This document shows positions 37,249 to 46,019 of a stretch of DNA of 64,000 nt, piece by piece. The notes beneath the pieces are model-generated. The model did no database searches, had not been told where the DNA came from, and saw only the letters and a program-made list of their open reading frames with translations. The position numbers were made by a program, and so were the translations under genes. The stretch spans positions 2,374,001-2,438,000 of the forward strand of contig NZ_CP040244.1 in NCBI RefSeq assembly GCF_005517195.1, given 5' to 3'. This DNA is from Streptomyces vilmorinianum (GTDB lineage Bacteria; Actinomycetota; Actinomycetes; Streptomycetales; Streptomycetaceae). Each line of letters opens with the position of its first letter. Position 1 is the stretch's first letter.

Positions 37249-39876
37249 ATGGAGGCCGTGGAGGCCGTGGAGGCCGTGGAGGCCGAGGTCGAGGAGACGG
37301 TGGACGGCCTGGTCCGGAGGGCTCTCGTGGCGCTCGACCGGTTCGAGACCTTCGACCAGGAGCAGGTCGACCACATCGTCAGGAAGGCCTCGCTCGCGGC
37401 ACTGAGCGCGCACGGCGAGCTGGCGCGGCTGGCGGTGGAGGAGACCGGGCGCGGACTCTTCGAGGACAAGGCCGTCAAGAACCTCTTCGCCTGCGAGCAC
37501 GTCACGAACGCGATGGCCGGCCTCAGGACCGCCGGAGTGATCCGCCGCGACGAGCTGAACGGCATCACCGAGATCGCCGAGCCCGTCGGTGTCGTCTGCG
37601 CGATGACCCCCGTCACCAACCCCACCTCGACCACGGTCTTCAAGGCGCTGATCGCCCTGAAGACCCGTAACCCGATCGTCTTCGCCTTCCACCCCTCCGC
37701 GCAGAGGTGCTCCGCCGAGGCCGCCCGGATCGTGCGCGACGCCGCCGTCGCCGCCGGAGCGCCCGCGGACTGCGTCCAGTGGATCGAGGAGCCCTCCATG
37801 GAGGCGACCGGCCTCCTGATGCACCACGAGGGCGTCTCCACCATCCTCGCCACCGGCGGCAACGCGATGGTCAAGGCCGCCTACTCCTGCGGCAAGCCCG
37901 CCCTCGGCGTCGGCGCCGGAAACGTCCCCGCGTATGTGACGAAGAGCGGAAAGCTCCAGCGGGCCGTCCACGACATCGTGCTCTCCAAGGCCTTCGACAA
38001 CGGCATGATCTGCGCCTCCGAGCAGGCCGTCATCCTCGACAAGGAGGTGTACGAGCAGGGCGTCGCCGAGTTCGAGCGGCTCGGCGCGTATGTCGTCACC
38101 GCCGCGGAGAAGACCAAGCTGGAGGAGTACGTCTTCGGCATCACGGCCCACACCACCGGCTGCGGCGGCGCCGAGCTGAACGCCGCCGTCGTCGGCAAGC
38201 CCGCCCGATGGATCGCGGAACAGGCCGGGTTCGACGTGCCCGAGGGCACCACGATCCTGCTCGCCGAGTGCGCCGAGGTCGGCGAGGGCGAGCCGCTCAC
38301 CCGGGAGAAGCTCTCCCCGATCCTGGCCGTGCTCAAGGCCGACTCCACCGAGCAGGGCCTCGAACTCTCCGCGAGGATGGTCGAGTTCCACGGACTCGGG
38401 CACAGCGCGGCCGTCCACACCGAGGACGAGGAGCTCGCCGAGGAGTTCGGCAGGCGCGTCAAGGCGATCCGCGTCATCGTCAACGCCCCGTCGACGTTCG
38501 GCGGCATCGGCGACGTCTACAACGCCTTCCTGCCCTCCCTGACCCTGGGCTGCGGCTCGTACGGACACAACTCGGTGTCCGACAACGTCACCGCGGTCAA
38601 CCTGATCAACATCAAGCGGATCGGACGGCGCAACACCAACATGCAGTGGTTCAAGGTCCCTCCGAAGATCTACTTCGAGCGCAACTCGCTGCGCCACCTC
38701 GGAGAGATGGAGGGACTGAAGCGGGTCACGATCGTCACCGACAGGACGATGGGCCGGCTCGGCTTCGTACAGAAGGTCACCGGCATCCTGGGGAGCAGGC
38801 CCTCGGCGGTGGTGCTCCAGGTCATTGACGACGTCGAGCCCAACCCCGAGCTGCGGACCGTCCGGACCGGCGCCGCGATGATGCGGGACTTCGCACCCGA
38901 CACGATCATCGCCCTCGGCGGCGGCTCGGTGATGGACGCGGCCAAGATCATGTGGCTGATGTACGAGCACCCGGAGGTCGAGTTCGCGGACACGAAGGAG
39001 AAGTTCTTCGACATCCGCAAGCGCGCCTACCGGTTCCCCGGTCTCGGCGAGAAGGCACAGCTGGTGGCGGTCCCGACCACCTCGGGCACCGGCAGCGAGG
39101 TCACCCCCTTCGCCGTCATCTCCGACCCGGAGGCCGCCCGGAAGTATCCGCTCGCCGACTACGCGCTCACCCCGAACGTCGCCATCGTCGACCCCGTCCT
39201 GCCGATGCGGCTCCCGGCGACGGTCACGGCCGACTCCGGCTTCGACGCCCTGACCCACGCCACCGAGGCGTACGTCTCCGTCTACGCCAACGACTACACC
39301 GACGGGCTCTGCCTCCAGGCGATCAAGCTCATCTTCGAGAACCTGGAGCGGTGCGTGGTGGACGGGGCGTCCGACCCGGAGGCGCGGGAGAAGATGCACA
39401 ACGCCTCGACCGTGGCGGGGATGGCCTTCGCCAACGCCTTCCTCGGCCTGGTACACGCCATGGCGCACACCCTGGGCAACACCTTCCACGTCGCCCACGG
39501 CCGCACCAACGCCCTGCTCCTGCCGCACGTCATCCGGCATAACGGCCAGGTCAGCGGCAAGGCCACCCCGTGGCCGAAGGCCGAGGTCTACCGGGCCCCG
39601 GAGCGCTTCCAGGAGATCGCCAGGATGCTGGGCCTGCCGGCCGCGACCCCCGAGGAGGGCGTGGAGTCGTACGCCCGCGCCGTCGAGGACCTGCGGACGA
39701 AGTGCGGCATCCCGGCCTCCTTCCAGGAGGAGGGCGTCGACGAGACGGCGTTCATGGAGGCCCTTCACCAGCAGGCGATGAACGCCTACGCCGACCAGTG
39801 CGCGCCCGCCAACCCGCGGATGCCGATGATCGAGGAGATGAAGGAGCTGATGACCCGGGCGTACTACGGGAGGTAG
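37249..39876 (+). CDS. adhE: Bifunctional acetaldehyde-CoA/alcohol dehydrogenase
   Basis: AdhE (875 residues) reduces acetyl-CoA to acetaldehyde and then ethanol, regenerating NAD. The first 440 residues are the aldehyde dehydrogenase part, with the catalytic cysteine in FDNGMICASEQAV; the rest is the iron-type alcohol dehydrogenase, with GGGSVMDAAKIMW (NAD), TTSGTGSEVTPFAV and metal-binding HAMAHTLGNTFHVAHGRTNA. The ATG at 37249 lies 8 bp after GAAGGGG; a GTG at 37240 is less likely. Codons 2-13 are a fourfold nine-base repeat. AdhE is expected in fermentation, which is notable in an aerobic genus. A GCGTTCACA element lies about 110 bp upstream. Confidence 0.94.
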   Translation: MEAVEAVEAVEAEVEETVDGLVRRALVALDRFETFDQEQVDHIVRKASLAALSAHGELARLAVEETGRGLFEDKAVKNLFACEHVTNAMAGLRTAGVIRRDELNGITEIAEPVGVVCAMTPVTNPTSTTVFKALIALKTRNPIVFAFHPSAQRCSAEAARIVRDAAVAAGAPADCVQWIEEPSMEATGLLMHHEGVSTILATGGNAMVKAAYSCGKPALGVGAGNVPAYVTKSGKLQRAVHDIVLSKAFDNGMICASEQAVILDKEVYEQGVAEFERLGAYVVTAAEKTKLEEYVFGITAHTTGCGGAELNAAVVGKPARWIAEQAGFDVPEGTTILLAECAEVGEGEPLTREKLSPILAVLKADSTEQGLELSARMVEFHGLGHSAAVHTEDEELAEEFGRRVKAIRVIVNAPSTFGGIGDVYNAFLPSLTLGCGSYGHNSVSDNVTAVNLINIKRIGRRNTNMQWFKVPPKIYFERNSLRHLGEMEGLKRVTIVTDRTMGRLGFVQKVTGILGSRPSAVVLQVIDDVEPNPELRTVRTGAAMMRDFAPDTIIALGGGSVMDAAKIMWLMYEHPEVEFADTKEKFFDIRKRAYRFPGLGEKAQLVAVPTTSGTGSEVTPFAVISDPEAARKYPLADYALTPNVAIVDPVLPMRLPATVTADSGFDALTHATEAYVSVYANDYTDGLCLQAIKLIFENLERCVVDGASDPEAREKMHNASTVAGMAFANAFLGLVHAMAHTLGNTFHVAHGRTNALLLPHVIRHNGQVSGKATPWPKAEVYRAPERFQEIARMLGLPAATPEEGVESYARAVEDLRTKCGIPASFQEEGVDETAFMEALHQQAMNAYADQCAPANPRMPMIEEMKELMTRAYYGR

Positions 39877-39891
39877 CCGCCCACGGCCGCC

Positions 39892-39922
39892 GGCCCTCCG
39901 GCCCGCCGCGGGTCGGAGGGCC
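39892..39922. terminator. Hairpin between adhE and the DUF3533 gene
   Basis: A 9-bp stem (39892-39900 with 39914-39922) in the 45-bp convergent gap; it can terminate adhE and probably the opposing gene, whose stop codon overlaps its right arm. Confidence 0.6.
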
Positions 39923-40965
39923 TACGCGGGGGCGCCCACCTCGTCGACCTCGTCGGCGACCGGCTCGGACTCCGGTCCGCGCTTCAGCGAGGACATGACC
40001 AGCGTGATCACGGTGCCGACGAGCGCCCAGGCGGAGAGGACCAGGAGCGATCCGGTGAGGTCGTTGCCCTTGAAGTACGCGATCGAGCGCGCCGCCCAGG
40101 TGCCGGCGCCCGGGGGCAGGGCGGGGCCGATCGCGTGCCAGAACGGTGGCAGCATCGGCAGCGGGAAGGCGCCGCCCGCGCTCGGGTTGCCCGCGACCAC
40201 GATCAGCAGGATCGCCAGGCCGATGCCCACGATGCCGAAGAGCGACTGCAGGGCCAGGGTCGCCGCCCCGACCGCGAAGACGACCAGCGCCCCCAGCCCC
40301 CACAGGGCCGCGACGCTGCCCGGCAGGGCGCCCAGGATCGGGCCGACGATCACCGCGCCGCCGAGGCCGCCGAGGATCGAGTAGAGCGCGAGCACCCCGA
40401 GCCGGATGATCGCGCGTTCACGGTTCGCGGGCCGGGAACCGGCGCTGATGGCGAGGATCGCGGCGCAGATGTAGCCGCCGACGCACCAGCCGACGACCAG
40501 GTAGAAGGCGGAGAGGCCGTCGAAGTCCTGCTGCGAGGCGGGGGCGACGTCGACGGTCCTGATCGTGCGCTGATCGGCGCCCTCGATCTCGGTGAAGAGC
40601 GACTGCAGGGCGGAGGAGAGCACCGTGCCGCCGCCGGAGGCGACGAGCAGGGTGTCGGTGGTCCCGGCGGGGTTCACCACCAGGGCGCCGTCGATGTCCC
40701 GGTTCAGGATCTGCTGCCGGGCCTGGGCGTCGTCCGTGACCGCCCGCGGGTCGAGCGGGTCGCCCGGAAGGCTCTCCAGCCGCCCGACGAGCCGGGCGGA
40801 GACCTGCTGGGGCGCGACCACGCCGAAGGGCACGTCCTTGGGCGTGGGGTTGTGCAGTGCCCCGACGTACGAGGCGATGAACAGCAGCTGGAGGGCGAAG
40901 ACGCCGACGACGAGCAGGGCGGCTCGGGGGGTGACGGCACTCTTCAGTTCATCGACGAGACTCAT
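39922..40965 (-). CDS. DUF3533-family membrane protein
   Basis: This 347-residue protein has one N-terminal helix (AALLVVGVFALQLLFIASYV), a 130-residue external domain and five further helices. The external segment YVGALHNPTPKDVPFGVVAP and the later membrane region resemble YhgE/Pip and ABC-2-type transporter permeases, which is what DUF3533 members look like. No ATPase gene is adjacent. The acidic C-terminus is cytoplasmic. It shares a 149-bp divergent promoter region with dnaE2. Confidence 0.8.
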   Translation of the reverse strand: MSLVDELKSAVTPRAALLVVGVFALQLLFIASYVGALHNPTPKDVPFGVVAPQQVSARLVGRLESLPGDPLDPRAVTDDAQARQQILNRDIDGALVVNPAGTTDTLLVASGGGTVLSSALQSLFTEIEGADQRTIRTVDVAPASQQDFDGLSAFYLVVGWCVGGYICAAILAISAGSRPANRERAIIRLGVLALYSILGGLGGAVIVGPILGALPGSVAALWGLGALVVFAVGAATLALQSLFGIVGIGLAILLIVVAGNPSAGGAFPLPMLPPFWHAIGPALPPGAGTWAARSIAYFKGNDLTGSLLVLSAWALVGTVITLVMSSLKRGPESEPVADEVDEVGAPA

Positions 40966-41035
40966 GCCCCCACGCTCCGGGGCGGGGGGTGTTTGCGCAG
41001 GTGGGATGGGTCCGAATGGATGAGCGCGCAGCGTA

Positions 41036-41051
41036 TCGTACGCACGTTCGA
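41036..41051. promoter_or_regulatory. LexA (SOS) box upstream of dnaE2
   Basis: TCGTACGCACGTTCGA differs at one position from the actinobacterial LexA consensus TCGAAC-N4-GTTCGA. It ends 63 bp before the dnaE2 ATG, next to TAGGGT at 41059-41064, a likely -10. A weaker similar palindrome is at 41079-41094. Regulation by DNA damage is therefore expected. Confidence 0.7.
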
Positions 41052-41114
41052 AATGAGCTAGGGTGAAGAGGAGGGGGTGGGAACGTACGTACGAATTCGA
41101 TGCGGGAGGTGCGC

Positions 41115-44100
41115 ATGCCGGGCTTCACGCATCTGCACACCGCATCGGGCTTCTCCCTGCGCTACGGCGCCTCGCACCCCGAGCGGCTGGCCGAGCGCGC
41201 CGCCGAGCGGGGCATGGACGCCCTCGCCCTCACCGACCGGGACACCGTCGCGGGCGTGGTCCGCTTCGCGAAGGCCTGCGCGGAGGCGGGGGTGCGCCCC
41301 CTGTTCGGCGTGGACCTCGCGGTCGAGGGGCCGGTGCCGGGCGGGCGCGGCGCGCACGGCTTCGGGCGGGCCGGCACCGGCCGGACCGGTGGCGGCCCGG
41401 AGGGGTACGGCCCGGGTGGTCGGGGTGGTCCGGGTGGTCCGGGCGGCTTCGCCGCGGACGGCCGTGCCGCGTCCGGTTCCGGCGCGGACGGTTCGGGCGC
41501 GGACGGTTCGGGTACGGACGGCTCCGGTCGCCCCGGTGGCCGAGAGGCCGCCGGGTGGTCGGCCGCCGGTTCCGGTGCGGCGCGGGTCTCGACCGGTTCC
41601 GGGCGGGCCGGTACGGGGTCGGGCGTCGGTTCCGGCATGGGCGGGGCCGCGTCCCGGGGCCGGGCCGGCGGATGGCCCGTGCGGCAGGCCGGGACCTCCG
41701 CCCGGCGCGTCCCCGTCCGGGGCGGCGCCTTCTTCGACGAGTCCGCGCCCCGCGCCGTTTTCCTCGCCCGCTCCCGGGAGGGCTGGGCCGCGCTCTGCCG
41801 GATGATCAGCGCCGCCCACGCGCCAGGGGGCGAGCAGCCCCTGCTGCTCTGGGACGCCAACCACGGCGACGGTCTGACCGTACTGCTCGGCCCCGCCTCC
41901 GACGTCGGCCGGGCCCTCGCCGCCGGCCGCCCCGACCGGGCCGCCCGCCTTCTCGTCCCCTGGCGCGAGCGGTACGGCGACGCCCTGCGCCTGGAGGCCG
42001 TCCACCACGGCCGCTCCGGAACCGGCCCCGGCTCGCTCCGGCTCGCCGCCCGTACCGTCGGCTTCGCCGCCGAGCAGGGCGTCCGCCCGGTCCTCAGCAA
42101 CGCCGTCCGCTACGCCGACCCCGGCCAGGGCCCCGTCGCCGACGTCCTCGACTCCGCCCGCCGTCTCGTCCCCATCGACCCCCGCAAGGAGCTCGACAGC
42201 GGCGAGGCCTGGCTCAAGGGCGGGGGCGACATGCTGGCCGCCGCCGAGCGGATCGTCGAGGCCGCGGGCTTCCGCCGGGACGCCGCGCACCGGCTGCTCG
42301 ACCAGACCCTGGCGGTCGCCGCCGACTGCCTGGTCGACCCCCAGGACGACCTCGGCATGGGCTCCGCCCACTTCCCCGAGCCGTCCCTCGTCGGTGCCGA
42401 GCACCGCACCGCCCAGCGCGTGCTGGCCTCCCGGGCCGCCGCGGGCATGGTGCTGCGCGGGTACGAACGGCGCCGCGACTACTGGGACCGGATGCACCGC
42501 GAGCTCGACATCATCGCCCACCACGGTTTCGCCACCTACTTCCTGACGGTCGCTCAGGTCGTCGACGACGTGAGGGGCATGGGGATCAGGGTCGCCGCGC
42601 GCGGCTCCGGCGCCGGCTCCCTCGTCAACCACCTCCTCGGCATCGCGCACGCCGACCCGGTCGAGCACGGGCTGCTCATGGAGCGCTTCCTGTCCAAGAA
42701 CCGCACCGCCCTCCCCGACATCGACATCGACGTGGAGTCCGCCCGCCGCCTGGAGGTCTACCGCGCGATCATCGGCCGCTTCGGCACCGAGCGGGTCGCC
42801 ACCGTCGCCATGCCCGAGACCTACCGGGTCCGCCACGCGGTACGGGACGTGGGCGCCGCCCTGTCCATGGACCCGGCCGAGATCGACCGGATCGCCAAGG
42901 CGTTCCCGCACATCCGGGCCCGCGACGCCCGGGCCGCTCTCGACGAGCTGCCGGAACTCCGCGAACTCGCGGGGGAGCGGGAGAGGTTCGGGAAGCTCTG
43001 GGAGCTCGTCGAAGCCCTCGACAAGCTGCCGCGCGGGATCGCCATGCACCCGTGCGGGGTGCTCCTCTCGGACGCCTCGCTGCTCACCCGTACCCCCGTC
43101 GTGCCCACCAGCGGCGAGGGATTCCCCATGTCCCAGTTCGACAAGGAGGACGTGGAGGACCTCGGGCTGCTCAAGCTCGACGTCCTCGGCGTGCGGATGC
43201 AGTCGGCCATGGCCCACGCGGTCGCCGAGGTCGAGCGGGCCACGGGGGAGCGCCCGGACATCGACGCGATCCCGCCCGGCGACCCGGAGACGTACCGGCT
43301 GATCCGGTCCACCGAGACCCTCGGCTGCTTCCAGATCGAGTCGCCGGGCCAGCGCGACCTGGTCGGCCGCCTCCAGCCCGCCACCTTCCACGACCTCGTC
43401 GTCGACATCTCGCTCTTCCGGCCGGGACCGGTCGCCGCCGACATGGTCCGCCCGTTCATCGAGGCCCGGCACGGCCGGGCCCCCGTCCGCTACCCGCACC
43501 CGGACCTGGAGGGGCCGCTGAAGGAGACGTACGGCGTCGTCGTCTTCCACGAGCAGATCATCGAGATCGTGCGGATCATGACCGGCTGCGGCCGGGGCGA
43601 GGCCGATCAGGCGCGGCGCGGGCTCTCGGACCCCGAGTCGCAGGGCCGGATCAAGGTCTGGTTCGCCCAGCAGGCGGAGCGGCGCGGGTACGACCCCGAG
43701 GTCGTCGCCCGTACCTGGGAGATCGTGGAGGCCTTCGGCTCGTACGGCTTCTGCAAGGCGCACGCGGTGGCCTTCGCCGTACCGACGTACCAGTCGGCCT
43801 GGCTCAAGGCCCACCATCCGGCGGCCTTCTACGCGGGGCTGCTCACCCACGACCCCGGCATGTACCCGAAGCGACTGCTGCTCGCGGACGCACGGCGGCG
43901 CGGGGTGCCGGTGCTGCCGCTGGATGTGAACCGGTCCGCGGCCGCTCATCGAATCGAACTGGTGTCCGGACCGCCGGAGCGGTGGGGCCTGCGCCTCGCC
44001 CTCGCCGACGTCCACGGCATCAGCGAGGCGGAGAGCGCGCGGATCGAGGCCGGACAGCCGTACGCCTCGCTGCTCGACTTCTGGGAGCGGGCCAGACCGC

Positions 44101-44885
44101 GCAAACCGGTGGCCGAACGGCTCGCACAGGTCGGCGCGTTGGACGACTTCGGCGCCAACCGCCGTGATCTGCTGCTCCACTTGACCGAACTCCACCGCAC
44201 CCAGCGAGGCGCCGCCTCCTACGGCGGTCAACTCCCGCTCGCCCAGGGCAGGAAGACCGCCCCCATCGGCCTGCCCGACCTCGACGAGTCGGAGCGGCTC
44301 AGCGCCGAACTGGGCGTCCTCGGCATGGACGCCTCGCGCCACCTCATGGGCGACCACCATGCCTTCCTGCGCGAACTCGGCGTGGTCTCCGCCAAGCGGC
44401 TGCGCGAGGCCCCGCACGGGCGGACCGTCCTGGTCGCGGGCGCCAAGGCGGCCACCCAGACCCCGCCGATCCGCTCGGGCAGGCGGGTCATCTTCACCAC
44501 GCTCGACGACGGCACGGGCCTGGTCGACCTCGCCTTCTTCGACGACTCCCACGAGGCCTGCGCGCACACCGTCTTCCACTCCTGGCTGCTGCTCGTGCGC
44601 GGTGTCGTGCAGCGGCGCGGACCGCGCAGCCTCAGCGTGGTCGGGTCCGCGGCCTGGAACCTCGCCGAACTGGTCGAACTGCGGGCGGCCGGCGGCCTGG
44701 AGGCGGTGGGGGAGCGGCTCGCGGAGCCCACGCCGACGCCGGCAGGGAACGGCGACAGCGGCCGCCGGATCACGATGGAGACCGGATACGAGATGAACCC
44801 CTGGGCGGACCTGAAGCCGGCCGGCGAAGGCGCGGCGACCCCGCCGCGGAAGCTGTGGCACCAGAGTCCGGGGAGCGCGGGATGA
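41115..44885 (+). CDS. dnaE2: DnaE2-type error-prone DNA polymerase III alpha subunit
   Basis: This 1256-residue C-family polymerase performs translesion synthesis and damage-induced mutagenesis. It has an N-terminal PHP domain (GFTHLHTASGFSLRYGA), polymerase motifs ALPDIDIDVESARRLEVYRA (catalytic aspartates), LGCFQIESPGQRDLVGRL and FGSYGFCKAHAVAFAV, and C-terminal HhH and OB-fold regions. The PHP metal motif reads LTDRDTV rather than TDH, so proofreading is unlikely. A Gly/Ser-rich insertion of about 130 residues (residues 70-200) interrupts the PHP domain. The ATG at 41115 is 4 bp from GGAGGT; an ATG at 41100 precedes it. The gene overlaps its Y-family partner by ATGA. Confidence 0.92.
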   Translation: MPGFTHLHTASGFSLRYGASHPERLAERAAERGMDALALTDRDTVAGVVRFAKACAEAGVRPLFGVDLAVEGPVPGGRGAHGFGRAGTGRTGGGPEGYGPGGRGGPGGPGGFAADGRAASGSGADGSGADGSGTDGSGRPGGREAAGWSAAGSGAARVSTGSGRAGTGSGVGSGMGGAASRGRAGGWPVRQAGTSARRVPVRGGAFFDESAPRAVFLARSREGWAALCRMISAAHAPGGEQPLLLWDANHGDGLTVLLGPASDVGRALAAGRPDRAARLLVPWRERYGDALRLEAVHHGRSGTGPGSLRLAARTVGFAAEQGVRPVLSNAVRYADPGQGPVADVLDSARRLVPIDPRKELDSGEAWLKGGGDMLAAAERIVEAAGFRRDAAHRLLDQTLAVAADCLVDPQDDLGMGSAHFPEPSLVGAEHRTAQRVLASRAAAGMVLRGYERRRDYWDRMHRELDIIAHHGFATYFLTVAQVVDDVRGMGIRVAARGSGAGSLVNHLLGIAHADPVEHGLLMERFLSKNRTALPDIDIDVESARRLEVYRAIIGRFGTERVATVAMPETYRVRHAVRDVGAALSMDPAEIDRIAKAFPHIRARDARAALDELPELRELAGERERFGKLWELVEALDKLPRGIAMHPCGVLLSDASLLTRTPVVPTSGEGFPMSQFDKEDVEDLGLLKLDVLGVRMQSAMAHAVAEVERATGERPDIDAIPPGDPETYRLIRSTETLGCFQIESPGQRDLVGRLQPATFHDLVVDISLFRPGPVAADMVRPFIEARHGRAPVRYPHPDLEGPLKETYGVVVFHEQIIEIVRIMTGCGRGEADQARRGLSDPESQGRIKVWFAQQAERRGYDPEVVARTWEIVEAFGSYGFCKAHAVAFAVPTYQSAWLKAHHPAAFYAGLLTHDPGMYPKRLLLADARRRGVPVLPLDVNRSAAAHRIELVSGPPERWGLRLALADVHGISEAESARIEAGQPYASLLDFWERARPRKPVAERLAQVGALDDFGANRRDLLLHLTELHRTQRGAASYGGQLPLAQGRKTAPIGLPDLDESERLSAELGVLGMDASRHLMGDHHAFLRELGVVSAKRLREAPHGRTVLVAGAKAATQTPPIRSGRRVIFTTLDDGTGLVDLAFFDDSHEACAHTVFHSWLLLVRGVVQRRGPRSLSVVGSAAWNLAELVELRAAGGLEAVGERLAEPTPTPAGNGDSGRRITMETGYEMNPWADLKPAGEGAATPPRKLWHQSPGSAG

Positions 44886-45841
44886 TCCTCTGTATACGGT
44901 TCCGCCTCGAGCCCATGTGGGAGGCGCTTCTCCCACAACTGCTCGGCCTGCTCGGCGAGTTCACCCCGGTCGTCGAGGCCGCACCGCCCGACACCCTGCT
45001 CGCCGACGTCCGGGGCGCGCTGCGCTACTTCGGCTGGAGCCCGACGGAGCTGGCCTCGGTGATACGGGTCAGGGCGCTCGCCCTGTACGGCGTCGACTGC
45101 GTCATCGGGGCCGGCCCGAACCCGATGCTGGCCCGGATGGCGGCCCGCGAGGCCCGCCCCGGCGCCACCCTGGTCGTCGAGGATGCGGCCGCCTTCCTGC
45201 GGGACCGCCCGGTCGCCGCGCTCGACGGGGTGGGCCGCACCACCGCCCGTACCCTGTGCGCGTACGGACTCGACTCCATCGGCCGGGTCGCGGACGCGCC
45301 GCTCGCCGTGCTCCAGCGGCTCGTCGGCGCGAAGGCCGGGCGCGAGCTGGGGGAGCGGGCGCGGGGTGTCGACCGCACCCCGGTCGTACCGAACGCGGTC
45401 TCCCGCTCGACGGCGGCCGAACGCTCCTTCCCCCGTGACGAGCTGGACCCGTCGGTCCACCGCAGGGCGCTGCTCTCGCTCGCCGAGGAGCTGGGCGCCC
45501 GGATGCGGTCGGAGAAGCAGGTGTGCCGTTCCCTGACGGTGACCGTGCGGTACGCGGACCGGTCCACCACCACCCGTACCCGCACGCTGCCCGAGCCGAC
45601 CGCGCACTCGGCGGCGCTCACCGCCCTCGCGTACACGATCCACGACTCGTTCGGGCTGCAGCGGGCCCGGGTGCGGGGGATCGCGCTGCGCGCGGAGGGG
45701 CTCGGGGCCGCGGAGGGGGCCGCGCATCAGCTGACCTTCGATCCGGCTGATGAGAAGGCCCGGCGGCTCGAGGCGGTGGCGGACCGGGCGCGGGCGAGGT
45801 TCGGTCCGGGGGCGATCGTGCCGGGCTCCCTGGCGGCCTGA
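44882..45841 (+). CDS. ImuB-like inactive Y-family polymerase partner of DnaE2
   Basis: This 319-residue protein has the Y-family palm and helix-hairpin-helix regions but no active site: the first motif is ILCIRFRLEP where active enzymes have D-x-D, and the second has LLADVRGALRYFG, typical of ImuB. The HhH/thumb region (VAALDGVGRTTARTLCAYGL) is intact. ImuB proteins bridge DnaE2 and the beta clamp in the mycobacterial mutasome. It overlaps dnaE2 by ATGA, so the two are coupled. It is shorter than many ImuB proteins (about 500 residues), and no ImuA' gene is adjacent. Confidence 0.82.
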   Translation: MILCIRFRLEPMWEALLPQLLGLLGEFTPVVEAAPPDTLLADVRGALRYFGWSPTELASVIRVRALALYGVDCVIGAGPNPMLARMAAREARPGATLVVEDAAAFLRDRPVAALDGVGRTTARTLCAYGLDSIGRVADAPLAVLQRLVGAKAGRELGERARGVDRTPVVPNAVSRSTAAERSFPRDELDPSVHRRALLSLAEELGARMRSEKQVCRSLTVTVRYADRSTTTRTRTLPEPTAHSAALTALAYTIHDSFGLQRARVRGIALRAEGLGAAEGAAHQLTFDPADEKARRLEAVADRARARFGPGAIVPGSLAA

Positions 45842-46019
45842 CGCTCGGCCGCTACTCCTTATTGACGAGAAGTCACTTTTTACCGACGCGTAACTTCCCT
45901 GTCGAGGCTACCCGTGCGTAGCTTGGCATGAGCAGAGCATCCCCACTTGTGGTCCGGGCCGCAGGGCTTACTGCCGTCGTTCGTCACAGATTTCCCTTGA
46001 GCCGCAAGGAGATCGCACG

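Noticed and set aside
41058..44936. Open frame of about 1290 codons opposite dnaE2
   Set aside because: Same reason: it mirrors the dnaE2 codon pattern and is rich in Arg/Gly/Ala/Val with no domain.
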